Origin: Acidimicrobiia bacterium | Lineage (GTDB): Bacteria > Actinomycetota > Acidimicrobiia > Spongiisociales > ZC4RG35 | Direction of reading: 5' to 3' | NCBI GenBank assembly: GCA_013812505.1 | Contig: JACCTH010000044.1 | Coordinates: 1-64,000 of the forward strand | Length of the DNA stretch: 64,000 nucleotides | Shown: positions 1-8,820 of the stretch, piece after piece | Layout: every line of letters begins with the position of its first letter | Numbering within the stretch: position 1 is the first letter of the stretch | Program-made: the position numbers and the translations under genes | Notes under the pieces: model-generated | The model's input: only the letters and a program-made list of their open reading frames with translations | The model's database searches: none | What the model was told of the DNA's origin: nothing

Positions 1-89
1 GGTCGCTAGACCCTGTTGTGTCATAAGCGTGCTGCCGATAACCAGGGTGCAAGCCGAAAGATCGGAAACGCTACAAGAAGGAGGTCTAA

Positions 90-275
90 ATGCTTGCTTT
101 GTGGACCAAGGCCCTCGACTGGGCCAAGGACGAAGAGCGTGGAGCGAGCATGGTGGAGTACGCCCTCCTGGTCGTGCTGATCGCCATTATCGCCATCGTT
201 GCCATCCGCCTCGCCGGAAACAATGTCTCCAGGACCTTCTCAAACGTCGGCACGCAGCTCAGCGGCACCAACTAA
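90..275 (+). CDS. flp: Flp/Fap pilin component (class IVb prepilin)
   Basis: 61 aa; prepilin-type motif EERG|ASMVEYALL with Glu at +5 followed by a hydrophobic helix; AGGAGG-type SD upstream. Confidence 0.93.
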   Translation: MLALWTKALDWAKDEERGASMVEYALLVVLIAIIAIVAIRLAGNNVSRTFSNVGTQLSGTN

Positions 276-299
276 CTGAGCTCAAAGAAACGAAGTCAA

Positions 300-329
300 A
301 GAGGGACCCCAACTCGGGGTCCCTCTTTG
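300..329 (+). terminator. Rho-independent-like terminator after flp
   Basis: Perfect 11-bp stem AGAGGGACCCC(AACTC)GGGGTCCCTCT followed by TT. Confidence 0.85.
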
Positions 330-412
330 CATTGCATCCAAAAATTGGGGGCGTTGCAGTGAGTGTGTCCGGGTTGGCGGCGAGAGTCCCGTAAGAGCTG
401 GTTCGGTGGTAA

Positions 413-434
413 TTATCCGGTGACAACCGGATAA
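413..434. other. Perfect intergenic hairpin
   Basis: TTATCCGGT-GACA-ACCGGATAA, 9-bp stem with tetraloop, followed directly by GGAGGT. Confidence 0.5.
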
Positions 435-699
435 GGAGGTCCCGGCTGTTCGACAAGTGTCTCCCGACTGGGATTGGGATCCTCGCCTGGAGAGCTCGGT
501 TTTCCGCACCCCAATTTGGCCCGCCGGCGGAACCCGCCCTCCAGTCAATTCGGCACCCGACGTGCGTTTACCGGCGCTGCGGTCTCCGGCGCGGTGGTAC
601 CACATCAACAAAGGAGAGAAAAGAAAGCTGGGGTGCGCCGGCACGTGGATGGGACCCGCCTCGACCGGGGCCCATCGCCTCTCCCGAGTCCGTTCAACG

Positions 700-778
700 A
701 AATTCGTCCTCACAAGCACGAGCACGACACGCTATGGGACAAATTATGAAAACAGGTTTCGCGTGGGGACAAATTACG
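700..778. repeat. Dispersed intergenic repeat, copy A
   Basis: 79 nt, about 72/79 identical to 28025-28103; contains two GGGACAAATTA words 30 nt apart. Confidence 0.85.
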
Positions 779-810
779 TCGCACCGGGCGGGTGCGGCCG
801 GGGTGCGGCA

Positions 811-2187
811 CTAGCTCGAGCGGAGTTCCACCCCTGGCGCCACCAGAATCACAAAGGTTTCGTCGGAGTACTTCTCGTTCCAGCCGGACCGGACCAGCGC
901 CTCGGCCAGCGGGTCCGCCTCTTTGATCAGAGCCTCCTCGATGCCCATCGAGGTGAGCTCAGCTTCCCAGTCGCCGCCTGCGTTGCGGGTCTTGATGAAA
1001 TCAGCCACGCGCTGACCGAAGAGCTCGGCCCGATCGTCGATGTATACCTGGCGATCGGGACCGTAGGCATAGATGAGAAACCCTCCCGTAGTGTCGTCGT
1101 GGAAGACGCGATCCGACACAAGTTGCCGCGAGGCTTCGATCGGGAAATGCTCTGGGTCCAGCCGAGTGTTGCGAGCAAGCAGGAACGGCAGCGAAAGGAC
1201 GGTCAGGCCGATTACGGAATTGATCAAGCGCCGACCAGGCGACTCACTCCGCAGTATGCGGGGATCGCCTACGCCGGCAGCCGCAAGCGCGACCAGCGGG
1301 ATCAGCGCTAACCATCCAAAAGGCAGCGACCTTGCCGACGACACGGCCAAATAGAGAAAAGGCACGAGGAACCACAGAGCGCGCCAGGTAGGTCGTTGAC
1401 CACCCGGCCGGCCGATGAGGGCGATGAGGAGGCCGAGGAGGAAAATGAACCCCGACAACGCGCCAAGATTGGTTGGAGCCCATTCGGTGATGAGGCCTAA
1501 GAATTCACGCGCCCGGATGAAGTCGATCAGGATCTCGAGCACACCCCAACCATGCGCCGTGAAGAGCGCCGCTATCGACATCGGCACTATTTGCTGGCCT
1601 AACCGCCAGTTGCGTTGATAGATCGCCCAGAGCAAGACGAATAGCACTCCCAGCGGCCAGCCCCCGTGGACGGCTGCCCAAACCCAACTGATCAAGGGCA
1701 GGGTCCACCACAGCCGGTGCTCGAGCGCCACCAGCAAGGTGAGCACGAAGAACAGGAGCGAGAAGAGCGATGGCCGCGGGTTCAGGTAGGGCGCGATCAC
1801 GAACGCCGACGCAGCAAGCAGGCCCGCCATCCAAAACATCGATTTCGACTGCTGGCGGAAGACGAGGCCAATCGTGATCAAGAGCAAGACCCCGACGGAC
1901 ATGTTCAGCGCCCAAACAAAGTTGAGGCCGAAAAGTCCCTCGAGCCACCCGTAGGCGAGCTCCGCCAGCCAAGACTGGGTCCGCCAGAGGATGTCAGGTG
2001 AGTTGAACGAGAACGGGTCGGCGACCAGCACCTCGCCCGCGTCGATCTGGAGGGTGCCTGCCCGCACATGCCAGAGGAAGGAGTTGTCGCGAATTGGGAG
2101 TCGGGCGACGAGGCCGACGACCATCCAGGGGATCAGGAGAACGACGTGCCGGAGGGCCGGGAACTCGCTCCTTTTGGCGAGGGTCAA
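811..2187 (-). CDS. Polytopic membrane protein, possibly GT-C-like, in the tad locus
   Basis: 458 aa, many hydrophobic segments; stop overlaps the gene order of the tad operon (4-nt overlap with tadC end). Confidence 0.65.
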   Translation of the reverse strand: MTLAKRSEFPALRHVVLLIPWMVVGLVARLPIRDNSFLWHVRAGTLQIDAGEVLVADPFSFNSPDILWRTQSWLAELAYGWLEGLFGLNFVWALNMSVGVLLLITIGLVFRQQSKSMFWMAGLLAASAFVIAPYLNPRPSLFSLLFFVLTLLVALEHRLWWTLPLISWVWAAVHGGWPLGVLFVLLWAIYQRNWRLGQQIVPMSIAALFTAHGWGVLEILIDFIRAREFLGLITEWAPTNLGALSGFIFLLGLLIALIGRPGGQRPTWRALWFLVPFLYLAVSSARSLPFGWLALIPLVALAAAGVGDPRILRSESPGRRLINSVIGLTVLSLPFLLARNTRLDPEHFPIEASRQLVSDRVFHDDTTGGFLIYAYGPDRQVYIDDRAELFGQRVADFIKTRNAGGDWEAELTSMGIEEALIKEADPLAEALVRSGWNEKYSDETFVILVAPGVELRSS

Positions 2188-3104
2188 GTATTGGCGAAAG
2201 CCGAGGCGATCTGGATGCCGGCGGGACCTAGCAAGACCACGAACAGCGCCGGGAAGATGCAGAACACCAACGGGAAGACGATCTTCACCGGAGCCGCAAA
2301 CGCCTTCTCCTGCGCCCGCTGGCGCCGTTTGATCCGCATCTCGTCGGCCTGGACGCGGAGCACCCGAGCGATCGAAACGCCGAAGGCCTCCGCCTGCATC
2401 ATCGCCAGCAAGAAGGAGCGGAGTTCGTCGAGGTCGGTCCGTTCGGAGAGATGACGCATGGCTTCTTTCCGGGCCAGCCCGACTCGGGTTTCCTGGAGCA
2501 TCCGGAAGAACTCTTCCGACAAGGGCCCGGGAACGGTTTGCACCACTCGCGCCAACGCCGAGTCGAATCCGAGACCGGCTTCGACGCTGATCACCAGCAT
2601 GTCGAGCACATCGGGCAGCGCCTTTTGCATGGTCTTGCGCCGATCACCGATCTTGCGGGCAAGCCAAGCCTCCGGAGCAAAGAAACCGAGGATGGTCGGG
2701 AAGAACACCAGCATGATGGTCTGTGTGAAGGACGCCGCCAATGGGCGAGCAAAGAACGCCAGCAAGATCCCGGCCAGAGTGGTGAACACCTTGATAACGA
2801 CAAACGAGGGACCATCGAGATTGACGGGGCTGCCGGCCAGGACCAGCTTCCGCTGGACGTTGTTGAGATAACCCACCGGGGTGAAGCGATTAAAAAACTT
2901 GCCGAGGCCGATGATCACCGGGGCAATGGCTCGTTCAGACAGGGTTTTGGAGAGCTGCTGCTCGCGAAGGGCGTCGCGCCCGTACATCCCGAGCCGATCC
3001 ATGGACGCCTTCTGCGCCTTGACGACGCCGTTTCCAACCCAGAGGAACAGGGCAACAGCGGCGACAAAGACCGCCGCCACTGGGAAGAGGAGAGCGGGTT
3101 CCAT
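2184..3104 (-). CDS. tadC: Type II secretion system F family protein TadC
   Basis: GspF/TadC-like pattern (LPDVLDMLVISVEAGLGFDSALARV... ALFVVLLGPAGIQI); adjacent to tadB and tadA. Confidence 0.88.
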   Translation of the reverse strand: MEPALLFPVAAVFVAAVALFLWVGNGVVKAQKASMDRLGMYGRDALREQQLSKTLSERAIAPVIIGLGKFFNRFTPVGYLNNVQRKLVLAGSPVNLDGPSFVVIKVFTTLAGILLAFFARPLAASFTQTIMLVFFPTILGFFAPEAWLARKIGDRRKTMQKALPDVLDMLVISVEAGLGFDSALARVVQTVPGPLSEEFFRMLQETRVGLARKEAMRHLSERTDLDELRSFLLAMMQAEAFGVSIARVLRVQADEMRIKRRQRAQEKAFAAPVKIVFPLVFCIFPALFVVLLGPAGIQIASAFANT

Positions 3105-3108
3105 TTTC

Positions 3109-5055
3109 TTATACCTCGATGTTGACTATGCGACGGAGCCAGTAAATGCCGGCCAGCATCATCACCACCCCGGCGATGACCGCAATGATGCCGTAGGTGT
3201 TGGCGAACAAGATCATGATGTAGGGACGATTCGAGGTGTAGAGGAACAACGCCATCACAAAGGGCAGGGCACCCAGAACGATGGCGGAGATTCGTCCCTC
3301 TGCGGTCAGAGCGCGAATCTCTCCCTTGAGCCGGTTGCGCTGGCGCATCGTCTCGGCGACGGTTTGCAGTACCTCGGCCAGGTTGCCACCAACTTCCCGT
3401 TGAATCTCGACTGCCATGACCGCCCACTCGAAGTCCTGAGACTGGGTGCGGGTGGTGATCCCTTGCAGGGCCTGGACCACCGGCCGGCCCAACCGTGCTT
3501 CGGCAATGGCCCGGCCGAATTCGCGCGCCGTTGGGTTGGGAGCTTCACTTGCCACTGCTTCAACGGCCTGGAGCAAGGAGTATCCGGCTCGGAGCGAGGT
3601 GCTGATAAGGGTGAGCGTGTCTGGCAGTTGATTCTCGAAGCGACGCTTTTCCCTCTTGCCAAGGAAGTTGAGGATGAAGACCACGAGCAGGACCGCGAAC
3701 CCAAACGCGATACCTCCCGAGATTGGGTTCCGGGTGAACAGCGCGGTCAGGATCCCGAAGACGACGCTCAACCCGAAGGCACCGGCGATCGCTTCCCCAG
3801 CCGACAGCGGAATGTTCGCTTGCTCAAGAGCGCTGTTAACTCCCGACAGCAAACCTCGGCGGCGCACCTCTTCTTCTGCTCGCTGGCTGAACAGGCGCAG
3901 GATCGGCAGGCGTTCGAAGACTGAGCGCTTCTCCTCCGCCCCCCGCTTTCCGTAAGCCTCGAGGCGTCGCTTGAAGACCGCTCCGGCGTCCTCGTTGCCC
4001 CGGCCAAAGAGGATGAAGATGAAGAGCCCAATCGCCAACCCCAGCCCCAAGGCCGAGATACCGATCATCGCGGTCGGCGATGCTGGCAGCCGAGACTCGA
4101 TCGTGAACGGCTCAGCGGCGGCAAAGGTGGTCGTGGTGGCAGGGCCGGCCGTGGAGGTGGTTGCCCAGCCGGGCACCGGCTCGGTGGTGACCGCGTTGAG
4201 GTCTCCGTAAGTAATCAAGAACTCGACTGGGCCAGCAGTGTTGATCGGGCTGTTAAAACGCAACACGAGAAGGTTGTTGATCTCGCGCTGGATCTGCTCA
4301 TAGAGGCCTGAAAGCTGCTCAGGGTCGGTGGTGGAAAGAAAGAGTCCATCACCGGCCTCGGCGACCTGGCGGATCGCGTCGGGCGCGAACTCGGGCGACT
4401 CGAGCGCCACCCCAAAGATCCGCACGGGGTTCTCGGGGTTGTTGATGGCGCCGAGCACGTCCTCGGTGGTGGCGACGCTGGCGGTGTCGGCGCCGTCGGA
4501 CAGAACGATGATGTTGCGCCGGAGCGTCTGCGCTTGCACTTGATCGAAGAGGTTGACGGCCTGGATCACGCCATCGTTGAAGGCGGTCTCCCCGGCTGGC
4601 TCAAGTGCTTCGATCCGAGCGACGAGGTCGGCGGCGGTGTTCGTGAATCCAGCCACGGTCTGCACGGTGTCGGCAAAGGTGACGATGGCGATGAAGTCGC
4701 CAGGTCGTTTCTGGTTGACGAAGTTGGCGGCGGCCACCTTGGCGGCCTCCATCGGGGCACCCTGCATCGAGCCTGACACGTCAATCACCAGCACGATCCC
4801 GACCGGCTCGAGCGAGGACGCCAATGGCTCGACGACGAGGTTTGAGACCTCCTGACCGTTGGTCGTAACGCTAATCAGGGCGGGGTCGAGAGTTTCCTCG
4901 AGGTTGCGGAACTCGACTACGACACTCGTTTGCCCGTCTTCGGCATAACGAATCGGATCGACCTTGACGATGTCCATGCCTGCTTCAGTCTGGGCGAGCG
5001 CCAACGACGGCAAAAGCCCGAGGACCAGCGTGAGGACGAGGAAGAAGCGTTTCAC
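3109..5055 (-). CDS. Signal peptide + VWA domain + TadB fusion
   Basis: N-terminal signal sequence; MIDAS-like DVSGSMQG; C-terminal TadB-type T2SSF region (LPDTLTLISTSLRAGYSLLQAVEAVASEAPNPTAREFGRAIAEARLG). Confidence 0.88.
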   Translation of the reverse strand: MKRFFLVLTLVLGLLPSLALAQTEAGMDIVKVDPIRYAEDGQTSVVVEFRNLEETLDPALISVTTNGQEVSNLVVEPLASSLEPVGIVLVIDVSGSMQGAPMEAAKVAAANFVNQKRPGDFIAIVTFADTVQTVAGFTNTAADLVARIEALEPAGETAFNDGVIQAVNLFDQVQAQTLRRNIIVLSDGADTASVATTEDVLGAINNPENPVRIFGVALESPEFAPDAIRQVAEAGDGLFLSTTDPEQLSGLYEQIQREINNLLVLRFNSPINTAGPVEFLITYGDLNAVTTEPVPGWATTSTAGPATTTTFAAAEPFTIESRLPASPTAMIGISALGLGLAIGLFIFILFGRGNEDAGAVFKRRLEAYGKRGAEEKRSVFERLPILRLFSQRAEEEVRRRGLLSGVNSALEQANIPLSAGEAIAGAFGLSVVFGILTALFTRNPISGGIAFGFAVLLVVFILNFLGKREKRRFENQLPDTLTLISTSLRAGYSLLQAVEAVASEAPNPTAREFGRAIAEARLGRPVVQALQGITTRTQSQDFEWAVMAVEIQREVGGNLAEVLQTVAETMRQRNRLKGEIRALTAEGRISAIVLGALPFVMALFLYTSNRPYIMILFANTYGIIAVIAGVVMMLAGIYWLRRIVNIEV

Positions 5056-6431
5056 CGTGGGGCGAACTCGTTGGCGCGCCGGGCGAACGGCTCGGGGTCG
5101 AAGAGGTCGGCGGGAAGGCGGATTCCCAAGTCCTGCAGATGTTCGGAGAAAGTCGGCCGGATCCCGGTGGCCTTGAGCCGGCCGAGGAACTTGCCGGTGT
5201 TCTCCTCGACCCCGGCACCAAAGTCGAACAGGAACAAATCCTGGAGGGTGATGATCTCGCCCTCCATGCCTTCGACCTCGGTGACATGGGTGACGCGACG
5301 GGTGCCATCTTTGAGACGGCTGACGTGAACGATGAGGTCGACCGCCGAAGAGATCTGCTCTCGGATTGCTCGGATCGGCAGGTCATAGCCGGCCATCAGC
5401 ACCATGGTCTCGATACGAGACAAGGTGTCACGGGGGCCGTTGGAGTGGATCGTGGTCAGCGAGCCATCGTGGCCGGTGTTCATGGCTTGGAGCATGTCGA
5501 GCGCTTCGCCACCGCGACACTCGCCGACCACGATCCGGTCGGGTCGCATGCGGAGGCAGTTGCGGACCAGGTCGCGGATCGTGATTTGGCCCTTGCCTTC
5601 GATGTTCGCGGGGCGGGCCTCGAGCGTGAGGACGTGGTCCTGATGGAGCTGGAGCTCGGCGGCGTCTTCCACGGTGACAATCCGCTCGTCGTCGGGGAGG
5701 TAGCTCGAAAGCACGTTCAGGGTCGTGGTCTTCCCTGACCCGGTGCCACCCGAGATGATGACGTTGAGCCGGCCGCGGACGCAGGCGCGCAGGAAGTCGG
5801 CGGTGCGTTGTGTATAGGTTTGGAAACGAACCAGGTCCGCCTCGGTGAACGGATCAACTGCGAACTTACGAATTGTTAAGAAGGGCCCGCCGATCGCCAA
5901 CGGGTGGATCACAGCGTTGACGCGCGAACCGTCCGGAAGGCGAGCGTCCACGAGCGGGGTCGCTTCGTCGACGCGGCGACCCACCTGGCCGACGATCTTG
6001 TCGATGATTCGGCGAAGGTGGACGTCGTCGACAAATCGAACATCGGTTTTGACGATCTTTCCTCGTTGCTCGCAGTAAACGTCATAGGGCCCGTTGACCA
6101 TGACTTCGGTGACCTCAGCATCATTGAGCAGAGGATCGATCGGGCCGTAGCCGAGAACATCGGAGGCGATCTCGTTGAGAAGCTGACGACGATCGCTCAT
6201 CGTTAGCGGTACGCCCTGCTCTTGGTCGATCGCCCACTCCAGCATCTCCATCACCCGAAGTCGTAGCTCCGCGTCGGACATCTGTCGGTCGTAGAGAGTG
6301 GGGCCGAGCTCTTCGACCACCTTGAAATGGAGACGACCCCGAAGCTCGGTGAGAGCGTCGTTGCGATTGGTCGATATTGACGAAAGCTCGTTCCGGCGAG
6401 CCGCCGCTACACGGTCAGCCAATGTAGACAT
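5052..6431 (-). CDS. tadA: Secretion ATPase TadA/CpaF
   Basis: Walker [42 protein letters not shown]. Confidence 0.95.
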   Translation of the reverse strand: MSTLADRVAAARRNELSSISTNRNDALTELRGRLHFKVVEELGPTLYDRQMSDAELRLRVMEMLEWAIDQEQGVPLTMSDRRQLLNEIASDVLGYGPIDPLLNDAEVTEVMVNGPYDVYCEQRGKIVKTDVRFVDDVHLRRIIDKIVGQVGRRVDEATPLVDARLPDGSRVNAVIHPLAIGGPFLTIRKFAVDPFTEADLVRFQTYTQRTADFLRACVRGRLNVIISGGTGSGKTTTLNVLSSYLPDDERIVTVEDAAELQLHQDHVLTLEARPANIEGKGQITIRDLVRNCLRMRPDRIVVGECRGGEALDMLQAMNTGHDGSLTTIHSNGPRDTLSRIETMVLMAGYDLPIRAIREQISSAVDLIVHVSRLKDGTRRVTHVTEVEGMEGEIITLQDLFLFDFGAGVEENTGKFLGRLKATGIRPTFSEHLQDLGIRLPADLFDPEPFARRANEFAPR

Positions 6432-6462
6432 CAGTTACCTTCCCTTTCGGGTCCTTCGTGAC

Positions 6463-7647
6463 TCACTTTCGGCGCAGAAATCCTTTGCCTGAGGATGGTT
6501 CTGGGACCGGGCCGGCGATGAGCTCAGCCACGGTTTCGAATCCCTTCGCCACCCGCGACTTCGGCGCCGATTCCACGACCGGGTTTCCCTCGTTCATCGA
6601 AGCAGCCACGGCTGCATCAGAAGGAACGGCCGCGCTGAGGGACATCTTGAGAGCGCTCTCGATCTCCTTGTCATCGAGCCGAGCTTTGGCGTTGGACCGG
6701 TTGAGAACCAACTTCACCTTGCTGGTAGGGAACTTGAGCAGGCGCAAAGTCTCCAAGGCGAGCTTGGCGTTCTTCACCGACGGCAGATCCATGTCGACTA
6801 CCTGCAGAACCGTGTCGGCCCTTTCGAGCAGCGAAAGCAGAAGCTCGTCGAGCATCGAGGCTGTGTCGACGATGACGTAGTCGTACCTTTCCCGCAACAG
6901 ACTCACGACCGTCAGCAACGACTCCGTGGAAATATCGTCAGCGAATGCCGGCTCGAGGGGGGCCGCCATCACCTTGAGCCCGCTTGGATGGTCGGTCAAG
7001 AGGGACTCCAACAGCGACCCGTCGAGATGGTGGAGCTCATGGGCCGCGTTTACAAGGGTGAAACGAGGCTCCAATTGGAGGACGAGGCAGACATCACCGA
7101 ACTGAAGGTCAGCGTCGACCAGCGCCACCTTCTTGCCCGGGTACCGGGTGAGAAGGATGGCGAGGTTGGTGGCGGTGACGGTCTTCCCGGACCCGCCTTT
7201 CGCCGACATGACGATGATGACCTGGCCCTCTTGCTTCTTGTCGCTGCTGACCGGAGGAGGCACCGCCGCCGTCCGCCGTTTGAGGACATCGTTGGAGAAC
7301 TGGGCGATCGCATCCTCGACTTTTTGCTCGGTGAGTGGTGCTTCGATTACCTCCGAAACCCCGGCTCGCATCGCCGAGCGCAAGAGCCCGGAGGTGACCT
7401 CGTCGGCCACGGCGATCAGAAGAAGTGACGGATCCTCGTTGCGGAGCACCCGGACGGAGTCGATCGCTGCCTCATTGGCGATGGAAGGGCCGAGCAGCAC
7501 CATCCGCAACGCCCCGCCCTCGATGGCGTTGACGGCTTCGCTTATTGTGCGGGCAGTCGGCAACCGGCCCTCGAAGAGCTGTTTGGCTTCATCGATGAAC
7601 CCGGCGTCCTCGTCGACTACCAGCAAATTGTTCTCGGTTATGGACAC
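6463..7647 (-). CDS. tadZ: Pilus assembly ATPase TadZ/CpaE
   Basis: Receiver-like N-terminus plus ParA/MinD-type MSAKGGSGKTVTATNLA and DADLQFGD. Confidence 0.9.
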   Translation of the reverse strand: MSITENNLLVVDEDAGFIDEAKQLFEGRLPTARTISEAVNAIEGGALRMVLLGPSIANEAAIDSVRVLRNEDPSLLLIAVADEVTSGLLRSAMRAGVSEVIEAPLTEQKVEDAIAQFSNDVLKRRTAAVPPPVSSDKKQEGQVIIVMSAKGGSGKTVTATNLAILLTRYPGKKVALVDADLQFGDVCLVLQLEPRFTLVNAAHELHHLDGSLLESLLTDHPSGLKVMAAPLEPAFADDISTESLLTVVSLLRERYDYVIVDTASMLDELLLSLLERADTVLQVVDMDLPSVKNAKLALETLRLLKFPTSKVKLVLNRSNAKARLDDKEIESALKMSLSAAVPSDAAVAASMNEGNPVVESAPKSRVAKGFETVAELIAGPVPEPSSGKGFLRRK

Positions 7648-7676
7648 GTTCGGTCCTGGTCCTTGCCTTTTCTGTC

Positions 7677-8588
7677 CTAGTTCCCGAAGATGTCGTCGAC
7701 CAGGTCGCCGGCGAACAGGGTCTCAATGGTGACGCCTTGCGTCGCCACCTCGACGAAGTCGGCGGGTACCAGGGTCAGCCAAACCGACCCGTTCTCGGAA
7801 GCAAAGGCGATTCGCTCGGCCTGCTCTGGGGTCACCTCGAGAGTGAAGATCGTCTGCGGGATTTCCTCTTCCTGAGCTACCTCGGTCGTGATCGGGTTCC
7901 CGTCGGCGTCCACCTGCGGGTTTACGACTGGCGCGGTGTCGCCTTCCTCCTGACGGACGTCGGTGGCCACGGCCAGCACCGGCAGCCCTTGGAGCACGAA
8001 CCGGGTGTAGGTGATCGTTTCCGAAACCTCCTCGGCGGCAGCCCCGGTCTCGGCGGTCGTTGTCTCGGTTGGGATACCGAAGATCGGCGAGTTCGTTGGG
8101 ATCTGATTGAACTCGATGTCGAGGGTCACGATCAGGTTGATCATGTCGCCCGGGCGGATGAATCCGTTCACCCCGCGGACGGCGTCAGTCGAGATAGTGA
8201 TTGCCTGCTTTCCGGAGGGGATCAACTCCGACATCGGCTGCAGGTCGACGGTGAGCTGAGCCCACTGGGTGTCGACGATGATCTCGTTGCTGTTGATCGG
8301 ACCCACCGCAAGCCGGCCGCTCAACACCGCGTTGAGCTGCTCTTCTGAGGCGACGGCGCCTTCGGGCAGGTCTTCGCGATTCTCCTCGGATTGAACGACG
8401 AGGCCCGACTGAAGCACCTGGGACCCTTGCGAACCTTCTGGGATCAAAGCTCCGGCGCGGTAGACGGTGACCTTCTGTCGATCACGCTCGACGTCGGTGC
8501 GGATGCCATTCAGGAACTGAAAGACCGCAAACGCGGCAACCCCGGCCAAGACCAGAGCTACCAACAAAACCAACGCTCTCCTACCCAT
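7677..8588 (-). CDS. cpaB: Flp pilus assembly protein CpaB/RcpC (SAF domain)
   Basis: N-terminal TM helix, SAF/RcpC pattern (FIRPGDMINLIVTLD), position in tad operon. Confidence 0.88.
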   Translation of the reverse strand: MGRRALVLLVALVLAGVAAFAVFQFLNGIRTDVERDRQKVTVYRAGALIPEGSQGSQVLQSGLVVQSEENREDLPEGAVASEEQLNAVLSGRLAVGPINSNEIIVDTQWAQLTVDLQPMSELIPSGKQAITISTDAVRGVNGFIRPGDMINLIVTLDIEFNQIPTNSPIFGIPTETTTAETGAAAEEVSETITYTRFVLQGLPVLAVATDVRQEEGDTAPVVNPQVDADGNPITTEVAQEEEIPQTIFTLEVTPEQAERIAFASENGSVWLTLVPADFVEVATQGVTIETLFAGDLVDDIFGN

Positions 8589-8820
8589 CCAGGACTCCTT
8601 GTCGAAATTGGATCGTTCGGGGGATCACCCCCGGGAACCGGCCCTCACAAATAGCTAGTTCGCTTCTTTCTTCGACCCGCTGACTCCCTGGCTTGAGCGT
8701 TCTTGCGGAAGGCTCGCTAAGGAAGACGGCGTGGGAGAGAGTGCTCGGAGGGAGCTGGAGAAATCTGAGTGCTGGGCGAGGTCCTGGGGCTCGCCTCGAC
8801 TAATTGATGGGCGCGGTCGA

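Noticed and set aside
457-1311. 284-aa plus-strand ORF in and beyond the flp downstream gap
   Set aside because: Half overlaps the membrane protein gene in antisense and it crosses repeat copy A; no protein-like features.
8618-8633. CGGGGG-ATCA-CCCCCG hairpin between rpsA and cpaB as an rpsA terminator
   Set aside because: No T-run and located close to the cpaB start; function cannot be assigned from sequence alone.
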